Below, in pieces: positions 49,680-57,935 of a stretch of DNA of 64,000 nt. Under the pieces are notes generated by a model. The model was not told the DNA's origin and did not search any database. It saw only the letters and a list, made by a program, of their open reading frames with translations. The translations under genes and the position numbers were made by a program. How positions within the stretch are numbered: position 1 is the stretch's first letter; each line of letters begins with the position of its first letter. The DNA comes from Lacimicrobium alkaliphilum (lineage in GTDB: Bacteria; Pseudomonadota; Gammaproteobacteria; Enterobacterales; Alteromonadaceae). The stretch lies in assembly GCF_001466725.1 (NCBI RefSeq), contig NZ_CP013650.1, forward strand, positions 868,001 through 932,000, given 5' to 3'.

Positions 49680-50575
49680 TATTTTTTAACTTTTAAACCT
49701 GACAAGTGAGCCTTATGTCTGATCCGACTCTTTCCCTATCGCAACTGGAACAAAAGCAGGATTTTGTTCGTCGTCATATCGGCCCCGGACAGGCAGAAAT
49801 TGCTGCCATGCTGGAAACCGTTGGCGCCGACTCGCTGGAGGCGCTGATTGAACAGACCGTACCAGCCGGTATCCGCCTGCCCGAGCCGCTGAAGCTGGGC
49901 GAGAGTCAGACAGAAAACGAGGCGCTGGCCAAACTCAAAGCCATTGCCAGCAAAAACAAGGTGCTGCGCAGCAATATCGGTATGGGCTATCACGACACCC
50001 ACACCCCCAATGTGATCCTGCGCAACGTGCTGGAAAATCCGGGCTGGTACACCGCCTACACCCCGTATCAGCCGGAAATTGCCCAGGGCCGCCTGCAGTC
50101 GCTGCTGAACTTCCAGCAGATGACCATTGATCTGACCGGCCTGGAGTTGGCTTCAGCCTCATTGCTGGACGAAGGTACCGCCGCCGCCGAAGCCATGGCG
50201 CTGGCCAAACGGGTATCGAAAAACAAAAAATCCAATCTGTTTTTTATCGCCGATGATGTGCACCCGCAAACCATCGACCTGGTAAAAACCCGTGCCGATC
50301 TGTTCGGTTTTGAAGTGCAGACCGGCCCCGCCGATGACGTGGCTGAGCTGGATGTCTTCGGTGCATTGTTACAATACCCTGGCACTACAGGTGAGGTACG
50401 CGACATCAGCGACCTGATTGCAGCGGTACAAAGCAAAAAAGGCGTTGTGGCGGTAGCGGCCGATATTATGAGCCTGGTGCTGCTCAAATCCCCCGGCGAA
50501 ATGGGCGCCGATGTGGTGCTTGGCAGTGCCCAGCGTTTTGGTGTACCCATGGGCTACGGTGGACCCCATGCGGCG

Positions 50576-50582
50576 TTTTTTT
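50576..50582 (+). other. Run of seven T at the gcvP frame shift
   Basis: GCG-TTTTTTT-GCG. With six T the reading is H-A-A-F-F-A-T-R-D, as expected for GcvP; with seven it goes out of frame. It is a typical place for homopolymer error or polymerase slippage. Confidence 0.9.
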
Positions 50583-52559
50583 GCGACCCGCGATGCGTAC
50601 AAGCGCTCTCTGCCCGGGCGGATTATTGGTGTGTCTCAGGACAGCCGCGGCCAGCCCGCGCTGCGTATGGCGCTGCAAACCCGTGAACAGCATATCCGCC
50701 GTGAGAAGGCCAATTCCAATATCTGTACCGCACAGGTGCTGCTGGCCAATATCGCCTCTTTCTATGCCGTGTACCATGGCCCAGAGGGCTTAAAAACCAT
50801 TGCCAACCGTATCCACCGCCTCACCGATATTCTTGCCAGCGGCCTTAAACAGAAAGGTCTGGCCCTGAAGCACGCGAGCTGGTTTGACACCCTTACCGTA
50901 CTCACCGACAACAAAGACGAGATTGTCGAACGGGCGCTGAAGGCGGGTATTAATCTGCGTACCGATCTCGATGGCATGCTGGGTGTGAGCCTGGATGAAA
51001 CCACCACCGCTGCCGATGTCAGCGCGCTGTTTGACGTATTCTTAGGCGAAGGCCATAACCTTGATGTAAACAATCTGGATGCGCTGGTGACCACCGAAGG
51101 CAGCGATTCCATCCCTGCTGATCTGGTGCGCACCTCAGACATTCTTACCCATGAAGTGTTTAACAGCCACCACTCTGAAACCGAGATGCTGCGCTATATC
51201 AAATCCTTAGAAGATAAGGATCTGGCCCTGAATCACTCGATGATTTCACTGGGCTCGTGCACCATGAAGCTCAACGCCACCGCCGAGATGATCCCCATCA
51301 CCTGGCCGGAGTTTGGCAAGCTGCATCCCTTCTGCCCCATCGATCAGGCTCAGGGATACCAGCAGATGATTAACGAGCTGGGTGATGATCTGGTGGAGAT
51401 CACCGGCTACGACAATATCTCCATGCAGCCTAACTCTGGTGCGCAGGGTGAGTATGCGGGTCTTATCGCCATACAGCGTTATCATGAAAGTCGCGGTGAA
51501 GGGCACCGTAATGTGTGCCTGATCCCGAGCTCGGCCCACGGTACCAACCCGGCCTCGGCGCAAATGGCCAGCCTGAAAGTGGTGGTGGTGAACTGTGATA
51601 AAAACGGTAACGTGGACATGGCCGACCTTAAAGCCAAGGCCGAAGAGATGGCCGATAACCTGTCGTGCATTATGGTGACCTATCCTTCCACCCACGGTGT
51701 GTATGAAGAAGGCATTCGCGAAATCTGCGATATCGTGCACCAGCACGGCGGCCAGGTGTATATGGATGGTGCCAACCTTAACGCCCAGGTGGGCCTGACC
51801 ACCCCCGGCTTTATTGGCGGCGATGTGTCGCACCTGAACCTGCATAAAACCTTCTGCATTCCACACGGTGGCGGTGGCCCAGGCATGGGCCCTATTGGCG
51901 TAAAATCACACTTAGCGCCGTTTTTGCCGAATCACCCGGTGGTAAAAATACCCGGTACCGGCGAAAACAACGGCTCGGTATCTGCCGCGCCATGGGGCAG
52001 CGCCTCGATTCTGCCTATCAGCTATATGTACATCAAAATGATGGGCGGCGAAGGGCTGAAAAAGGCCACCGAAGTGGCGATCCTCAACGCCAACTATGTG
52101 GCCAAACAACTGAGCGGCCACTACCCGGTACTGTATAAAGGCCGTAATGACCGCGTAGCGCACGAGTGCATTATCGACCTGCGCCAGCTTAAAGAAGCCT
52201 CCGGTGTTACCGAAGTGGATATCGCCAAACGCCTTAACGACTATGGCTTCCATGCGCCCACTATGAGCTTCCCGGTTGCCGGTACGCTGATGATCGAGCC
52301 CACCGAATCCGAAGCCAAAGTCGAGCTGGATCGCTTCTGTGAGGCCATGATCAAGATCCGTGAAGAAATCGCCAAAGTGGAAAGTGGCGAGTGGAGTGAA
52401 ACCGACAACCCACTGCATAATGCCCCCCACACCCTGGCCGATATCTGCGATGACGAGTGGACGCACAGCTACAGCCGCAACACCGCCGCTTACCCGGTAG
52501 GCTTTGTGGGCAAAAGCAAGTTCTGGCCTACGGTAAACCGCATCGACGATGTATATGGC

Positions 52560-52603
52560 GACAGAAACCTGATCTGCTCCTGCCCCAGTGTGGAGAGTTA
52601 TCG
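52560..52603 (+). repeat. 44-base core shared by all three gcvP ends
   Basis: The segment starting GACAGAAACCTGATCTGCTC and ending GAGAGTTATCG is identical here, at 55098-55141 and at 57710-57753. It encodes the last 15 residues or so of GcvP. It is the only part conserved without change in all three copies. Confidence 0.9.
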
Positions 52604-52654
52604 GTAGGGAGAGAATCTGCTGTTTGCAGCCAATCAGCTGTTTAATGGATAGTT

Positions 52655-52682
52655 AAAGCCTACTTTGAAGTGGGCTTTTTTA
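52655..52682 (+). terminator. Terminator after gcvP
   Basis: AAAGCCTAC and GTGGGCTTTTTT form a stem with one G-T pair and a 6-base loop, 48 bases after the gcvP stop, followed by TTT. It separates the gcv operon from the convergent phosphatase gene. Confidence 0.75.
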
Positions 52683-52776
52683 TTCTGATGATGCTATATG
52701 CATGCATCCAGATTGCGGCTGCGCACCCCATGCGCAAATTGGCCTGTGCTCACCGATCTAAATTTTATTTTGTATT

Positions 52777-54195
52777 TCAGGCCTTAACATCTGCTCTTAG
52801 AGGCGCTGGAAGTTCGGGATCGACTTTTTGCTTCCAACTACTAATACCATTGCGCAGCTCACTGGCGCGTATGGTGATTGGATTGTCCCAAACGGTTTGC
52901 GCCCGAAAATTAATGACATTGAATTTTACTACCGGATCTTCCTGAGTGAGGTCGAACTCGAGCAAGCCTGCATTATGCCCTCCGGTGAATGGTTCACGCA
53001 GACGAATCTCCGGTGTTTCAATTGATTCCGGCATCGGGGTGTCCTGAGCGAGGCCAGAGCTGGCAAATTCGTAAAGATCGTAGCCCCCCTGAGCTGACCA
53101 TGGAATACAGTTTGCCTCGGAGCGGTGTATATCCCCAGACATTAACAGCACGCCGCTGATATGTTGATCACGGATAAAATCAAACAGGTTATTACGTTCG
53201 TGTCGGTAACTGGTCCAGTTGTCCTCCCCAAAGGAGTCTGGATTGTACGACCAGCCGCCACCACAGATAAGCACTTTAAACGGCGCAGAGCTGGCCTTAA
53301 GCCCATCTTTTAACCAGGCTAACTGTTCACTGCCAAGATGGCTCTTGTCCGGGCCATCTGGCTGGCCGTTTGAGTCTCGGTGATAGCGATTATCGAGGAA
53401 AAAGAAGTCTACCCCGGCATAATTGTATTGAAAGAATACTCCAGGAGATTGCTCGGTCCCATATGAGGGATTTGCCCAGTAGCGTTTAAATAGCTTCAGG
53501 CTTTCCTCCTTCATCGGATTGTCTTTATCGCTATTATTCAGGCCATAGTCGTGATCGTCCCAAATGGCTAATTGCGGAACCCGGCTACAAAATCCCTGCA
53601 GTTCTGGTACAGAGCGCTGGATTTTGTACAAGTCAGACATAATGCCTGGTTCTACTGTATCGGCATAAATGTTGTCACCTAGCCAGCAAAACAAATCTGG
53701 ATCCCAACGATCCAGAGCGTCCCAGATGGGCTGATCTGGAAATTCTTGCCAGCGTGCGCAAGACCCAAAGCCAAGAAGGAATTTGGCGTTTTTTGCGGGG
53801 GCGGTTTTGAACTGGAAAGGGGGGATATTATCCATGTATTTCGCCGGTTTTCCATCGACCCACGGACGGTAGTAGTATTTAGTATCCGCTTCCAGACCTG
53901 AAATATTGATATGTGCAACAAAGTCATTTTCCGGGCCAGTTTGCACTTCTTTGCTGTGCCTGGCATCCGAGAGATCAGATTGCTTCCCATATTGTATGCT
54001 AACCTGATAGCGACCACTGGAGCGCATCCAGATGTTAATATCATTTTGTCCAACAGAACCCGCCATTGGGCCATGCAAAAGTCGAGGGTAGCCTGTGGCC
54101 GCAGCCAGTGCCTGGCGCCATGCTCCAGAAATTAAAGGTAACGTCCCACCAGCAATGGCCAATGATTTTAAAAAATAACGCCGAGTTGTTTTCAT
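52777..54195 (-). CDS. PhoD-family alkaline phosphatase/phosphodiesterase, Tat-exported
   Basis: The protein has 472 residues from ATG 54195, which has GGAGAA directly before; the frame continues ten codons further up. The N-terminus TTRRYFLKSLAIAGG is a twin-arginine signal. PhoD motifs follow: GSCARW, WLGDNIYAD, WDDHDYGLNN, FFFLDNRYHRD and LMSGDIHRSE. It cleaves phosphate esters or diesters in the periplasm, probably with Ca/Fe. It is the sole complete gene between gcvP and the first displaced gcvP end. It is slightly AT-richer than the gcv genes. Confidence 0.9.
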   Translation of the reverse strand: MKTTRRYFLKSLAIAGGTLPLISGAWRQALAAATGYPRLLHGPMAGSVGQNDINIWMRSSGRYQVSIQYGKQSDLSDARHSKEVQTGPENDFVAHINISGLEADTKYYYRPWVDGKPAKYMDNIPPFQFKTAPAKNAKFLLGFGSCARWQEFPDQPIWDALDRWDPDLFCWLGDNIYADTVEPGIMSDLYKIQRSVPELQGFCSRVPQLAIWDDHDYGLNNSDKDNPMKEESLKLFKRYWANPSYGTEQSPGVFFQYNYAGVDFFFLDNRYHRDSNGQPDGPDKSHLGSEQLAWLKDGLKASSAPFKVLICGGGWSYNPDSFGEDNWTSYRHERNNLFDFIRDQHISGVLLMSGDIHRSEANCIPWSAQGGYDLYEFASSGLAQDTPMPESIETPEIRLREPFTGGHNAGLLEFDLTQEDPVVKFNVINFRAQTVWDNPITIRASELRNGISSWKQKVDPELPAPLRADVKA

Positions 54196-54809
54196 AAGTT
54201 CTCCAGTAATAGGTCTTTGCAGCAAATACTAATTTTGAAACCTTTGTTTATGATTGAATTGCAGCGGGTTATTGGTTTCACTTCACTCGCGACTTTCATC
54301 CTGGCAATTGCTGTCCGCAAAGCTTCGATCAGTTTATCGGTGCTATCGTCACCGACGCAGACCGCAACCGACATTGCCATACAGCGCTCTCCAGCTGAGC
54401 CGTAGGCCGGCTCCCATAAATACTGAGACTATCTGGTCAGGTAGCGTATCTGGCAAACCTACTCACTGAGTAGCTTTGCTATTCTAACTATGACAGTGGC
54501 ATCTGATGACAAAGGTGTTTTCAATCCTGCTCATGAATAACCCCCACATGTATCCAGCCTGCGGCTGGTTTAAACTATCGAACATCGAGTTGGTGGAATG
54601 TATATTTCATAAAATACTTTAATGGAAAAAATATATCAACCTTGAAGGAGCGCAAGCGACGTTAGTCTGAGGGTCTGCTGGTGCAATTAAGGAAGGGAGG
54701 CTAATCCCGCGTCATGTCTTTGTTGTTAACTGGCAAATTCAGAGCTTTGGTGACATCCGCTATGGTCAACAAAACCCGGACATCTTTATAGCTGATTTTT
54801 CTGCTTTTG
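54196..54809. other. Gene-poor interval at the junction with the second gcvP end
   Basis: This 614-base stretch has no convincing complete gene. The first part is the promoter side of the phosphatase gene. At the right edge, the minus strand reads [20 protein letters not shown] and then NLPVNNKDMTRD-stop (54708-54806), which looks like the last 33 residues of a truncated protein cut by the gcvP fragment. I do not recognise it. AT content is high near 54590-54640. Confidence 0.45.
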
Positions 54810-55145
54810 CCGGTTGCCGGTACGCTGATGATCGAGCCCACCGAATCCGAAGCCAAAGTCGAGCTGGACCGCTTCTGTGAGGCCATGATCAAGATCCGTG
54901 AAGAAATCGCCAAAGTGGAAAGTGGGGTATGGAATGAAACCAACAACCCACTGCATAACGCCCCCCACACCCTGGCCGATATCTGCGACGATGAGTGGAC
55001 GCACAGCTACAGCCGCAATACCGCCGCCTACCCGGCAGCCTTTGTGGGCAAAAGCAAATTCTGGCCCAGCGTTAATCGTATTGACGATGTATACGGCGAC
55101 AGAAACCTGATCTGCTCCTGCCCCAGTGTGGAGAGTTATCGCTAA
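54810..55145 (+). pseudogene. Second copy of the gcvP 3' end (336 bases)
   Basis: It aligns base for base, without gaps, with 52272-52607, from [16 protein letters not shown] to the stop. Differences are few and mostly third-position, with some replacements (SGVWNETNN for [13 protein letters not shown] for PVGF, WPSVN for WPTVN). It has no start codon and no ribosome site, so it is not an independent gene. The stop is TAA instead of TAG. It is followed by its own terminator. Confidence 0.93.
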
Positions 55146-55516
55146 GCTGCTGGATTTTTCGAAGTAATGAAGATTGCTCGCAGACAAATGCAGTAATACT
55201 AAAGACCCGCTAGCTAAGGCTGGCGGGTCTTTTACTATGTAGTCTGGATATAGAGTGGGGCACTAGCAGAGCATTATGCTGTTTCAACCACTCTGACCCT
55301 TTGATCGTCTGAAAAGCGAGAGAGTTTAATCAACAAATCGGGGCACTGATGGATATTAGCGCACCTACGCTGCACATCTGCCTTAAATCAAAAGTCTCCA
55401 CAACAAACGAGATAAACTCAAAATAAAACAATTTGAAACTTTCGTAACATTACTTTAATGTTAATTGATGGTTTGCAATACATTATAAATAATAAAAGAT
55501 AAGGGTTAGTAAGAAA
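55146..55516. other. Flank shared with the third copy, then leader of the M60 gene
   Basis: Bases 55164-55211 (GTAATGAAGATTGCTCGCAG, continuing CAAATGCAGTAA) match 57777-57824 with four or five mismatches, so the repeat unit extends past the stop codon. The terminator follows. The rest, to 55516, is AT-rich and should contain the promoter of the lipoprotein gene; no gene is seen. Confidence 0.7.
55201..55233 (+). terminator. Terminator behind the second gcvP end
   Basis: AAAGACCCGC and GCGGGTCTTTTA form a 9-10-bp stem around TAGCTAAGGCTG. Confidence 0.85.
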
Positions 55517-57472
55517 ATGAAATCAAAAACAACAAGGGTTAGCTTTGTTTGCTTGCTGGTAGCTTTGGGTGTACTGCATGGCTGCGGCGGCAAAAATACT
55601 GAAACAGTCACAGATACTGAGAAGGTAACAGACAGTGAAAGCGGCACCGATACTGATACGGGAGGGGGGGATAATTCATCTACCAGCCCATTAACCTTTG
55701 AAAGCCAGGTAATCGTGGCGGCGGCCAGTCCAGGCCTGTGCATTGGTAGTACAGACAATAATGAAGCTGTCGTGCTGACGGATTGTCAAAATAGCGAGAC
55801 CTCGCAGCTTTGGAGTTATAACGAAAGCACCAAGACATTAACTCATACACAATCACAGAAATGCGTTGCCAATGTACAAAGCAAATTAGTACTGCAAGCC
55901 TGTGATGATAGTTCTGCTCAGGCATGGTCTTATGAAGACAATATTTTTTCGCAGAACGGGGAGTCGTTTGACGTTAACATGTCGCAGCTTTCGATAATTG
56001 TGTACCCCACCCATGGTGGTGCCAATCAGCAATGGCTTGTTCCCTCGTTAGCGGCGGCCGAGATTGATGAAAACTATGTGAGTGAGTTCCCCTTTCCGGA
56101 CTGGGATGAAAACGCCTACAAGATGGAACAAATCATGGATATTATTAATCGGCGCACAGCCATTGACGAAGCTCTGCCGTTTCCGCGTGATGTCAGCAGC
56201 TATCCTGGCGAAGTCGATGAATCCAGGCCCCGCATATCCAAAGAAGTTACATTCAACCGCTATTTCCATGAAGATCAAACTCTGGATACCCTGAAGCGTC
56301 AGCACTGGATTAGCACCGGAACTTACGCACCGGCGGGAGAGATCATTGAAATCAATGTGAGTGCCGAAAAAGACCTTGAAGATTTGTACGCCATTATCAA
56401 TGTGCACACTGATGTACTGGCATTGACATCTCCTAACGTGACCAATAGCAAGCAAGTTAAACGTTACACCAGTGTCTCAACAAAGGTTCGACTGAGCAGA
56501 GGTATCAATAAACTGCGCAGTCAGTACGGAGGACAGGTAATTATTGCTTCTGAGCGATCTGAAGATCTCGATGTCACCGTGAGCATTGCTAACGTGGTGG
56601 AAACGGTTCATTTCAAACTTGGTCGCGACAAATTTACCAATTGGCTTGCTATACGAGAAAATAGTGCGCCCTGGGGCGTACTGGAAGGCAAGCATGTGTA
56701 TCTGGATATGTCTAAAGAGGAGTTACAAAAAGTAGAGGATCCAGAGGCACTGCTTAATACCTTCGATCAAACCATTGAATTGGTGCGGGATTTAGCCGGT
56801 TTTGAAAAGACTGCTACGGGCGTGCACAAGATGCCTACATTAAAAGAACGTTTTGTTTCTGACGTGCAAATAACCGCGGGTTTTGCTCACGCTGGTTACC
56901 CTATCATGGCAGGCCCGGGGTGGAATTTGTTCTCAGTGGATACAGCCAGAAACAATGGCTGGGGGAACTGGCATGAGACGGGACATAACTACCAGCAGTT
57001 TTGTCTTTGGAGTCGCCCGTTCGGGACAGAGTCATCAGTCAATCTATTTTCGTTATATGTTCAGGACACGCTTGGACAGCAATCTCGCATACAGCAGGAA
57101 AACCGATATGCAATTGCGATCAATAAGTTGAATGACGATTTTTCGTTCACTGACGATGCAGATGTATGGGACAAGCTGGTCTTTTTAATGCAAATTAAGC
57201 ACGCGCTGCCAGATATCGGCTGGGATATGTACCGTCAACTAAACAGACGTTTTCGGGAACTTGACTCCCAGCAGCAACAGTCTGTGTGTGCCACGTCTCA
57301 GGCGAGTTTCGATGCGACTTTCGAATTCCTCAGTGAAATTACCGGCTATGATCTGACGCAGCATTTTAAAACATGGGGAGTTGGGGTGTCTGAAGCAAGC
57401 TATCAAAAAGTAGCCGACATGGGGTTACCACAACCTCCCGTGGATATCTCCGCTCTTAACCCCGGTAGCTAA
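55517..57472 (+). CDS. Lipoprotein with ricin-type lectin and M60-like metallopeptidase domains
   Basis: The protein has 651 residues. The lipobox is LGVLHGC, followed by an acidic threonine/aspartate linker to about residue 55. Residues about 60-175 form a ricin-B-like beta-trefoil (GLCIGSTDN, QLWSYNE, KCVANVQSKLVLQACDD, QWLVP). The C-terminal part is a peptidase M60/enhancin domain: the gluzincin motif is NWHETGHNYQQ with the third ligand glutamate probably in RPFGTESSVNLFS. M60 enzymes cut mucin-like glycoproteins, so this may be a surface glycoprotease. It is the only gene between the second and third gcvP ends. Confidence 0.88.
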   Translation: MKSKTTRVSFVCLLVALGVLHGCGGKNTETVTDTEKVTDSESGTDTDTGGGDNSSTSPLTFESQVIVAAASPGLCIGSTDNNEAVVLTDCQNSETSQLWSYNESTKTLTHTQSQKCVANVQSKLVLQACDDSSAQAWSYEDNIFSQNGESFDVNMSQLSIIVYPTHGGANQQWLVPSLAAAEIDENYVSEFPFPDWDENAYKMEQIMDIINRRTAIDEALPFPRDVSSYPGEVDESRPRISKEVTFNRYFHEDQTLDTLKRQHWISTGTYAPAGEIIEINVSAEKDLEDLYAIINVHTDVLALTSPNVTNSKQVKRYTSVSTKVRLSRGINKLRSQYGGQVIIASERSEDLDVTVSIANVVETVHFKLGRDKFTNWLAIRENSAPWGVLEGKHVYLDMSKEELQKVEDPEALLNTFDQTIELVRDLAGFEKTATGVHKMPTLKERFVSDVQITAGFAHAGYPIMAGPGWNLFSVDTARNNGWGNWHETGHNYQQFCLWSRPFGTESSVNLFSLYVQDTLGQQSRIQQENRYAIAINKLNDDFSFTDDADVWDKLVFLMQIKHALPDIGWDMYRQLNRRFRELDSQQQQSVCATSQASFDATFEFLSEITGYDLTQHFKTWGVGVSEASYQKVADMGLPQPPVDISALNPGS

Positions 57473-57493
57473 GCCATCAGAGCGAATAAAACC

Positions 57494-57520
57494 AGAGCAC
57501 AAGCGGTTTGCTTGTGCTCA
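57494..57520 (+). terminator. Terminator after the M60 gene
   Basis: GAGCACAAGC and GCTTGTGCTC form a 10-bp perfect stem with a 5-base loop, followed by ATTT. It lies 22 bases after the stop. Confidence 0.75.
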
Positions 57521-57612
57521 TTTCCAACCTGACCTATCCAGACCAGTCTCCTGCATTAATCAATGCAGAAAACTCCAATTAGGCAGTCTCAGTTTAGGGG
57601 AAGTGGACAGAA

Positions 57613-57757
57613 CCACAGTTGTAGCCGCAAGATCGCTGCCTACCCGGCAGCCTTTGTGGGCAAAAGCAAGTTATGGCCCACGGTGAACCGTATCGATGAT
57701 GTATATGGAGACAGAAACCTGATCTGCTCCTGCCCCAGTGTGGAGAGTTATCGGTAG
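57613..57757 (+). pseudogene. Third copy of the gcvP 3' end (about 145 bases)
   Basis: From CACAG-TTGTAGCCGCAAGATC onward it follows 52463-52607, with [21 protein letters not shown] continuing to the stop TAG. It shares PAAF and the unbroken GCCTACCCGGCAGCCTTTGT with the second copy, so those two are closer to each other than to gcvP. The left end falls at a different place in gcvP than that of the second copy. Confidence 0.9.
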
Positions 57758-57813
57758 GGGATAAAATCTGTGTGAGGTAATGCAGATTGCTCGCAGACAA
57801 ATGCGGTAAAACT

Positions 57814-57846
57814 AAAAACCCGCTATCCACCGATAGCGGGTTTTTT
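57814..57846 (+). terminator. Terminator behind the third gcvP end
   Basis: AAAAACCCGCTATC and GATAGCGGGTTTTTT form a 12-13-bp stem with a 4-5-base loop and a long T run. The sequence before it matches the flank of the second copy. Confidence 0.92.
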
Positions 57847-57935
57847 ACTTTTGAATTTTAGTAGAGAAGTCATACACCGTTACCGCAGCTTAGTAATTAA
57901 CATGCAAAACTTTTTCGTAACGGTAGAAATAATTT

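Larger units (their letters stand above)
49715..52607 (+). pseudogene. gcvP: Glycine dehydrogenase (decarboxylating) GcvP, interrupted by a +1 shift
   Basis: Joined across the shift the protein would be 963 residues, the normal length for the single-chain P protein. Residues 1-289 read in one frame (start [20 protein letters not shown]) up to [10 protein letters not shown]; the rest ([20 protein letters not shown] onward) continues in the next frame. Removing one T from the run at 50576-50582 restores a perfect match. As written, the first frame stops at 50686. The PLP lysine region [20 protein letters not shown] is intact. It decarboxylates glycine and loads GcvH. Possibilities are a real mutation, a slippage site or a sequencing error. 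Confidence 0.9.

Noticed and set aside
51246..51866. 206-codon open frame opposite gcvP
   Set aside because: Histidine-rich low-complexity reading produced by the complement of gcvP; no family features.
54192..54405. Small open frames on both strands before the phosphatase gene
   Set aside because: About 62 codons each, overlapping each other, no ribosome site and no family signal.
54807..55145. Independent small gene for a GcvP-like protein
   Set aside because: It begins only with a TTG at the junction, lacks a ribosome site and corresponds exactly to a displaced 3' end.
52608..57612. Integrase or transposase gene that would explain the gcvP duplications
   Set aside because: I looked for tyrosine or serine recombinase and DDE motifs in all frames and found none; only the phosphatase, the M60 protein and fragments are present.
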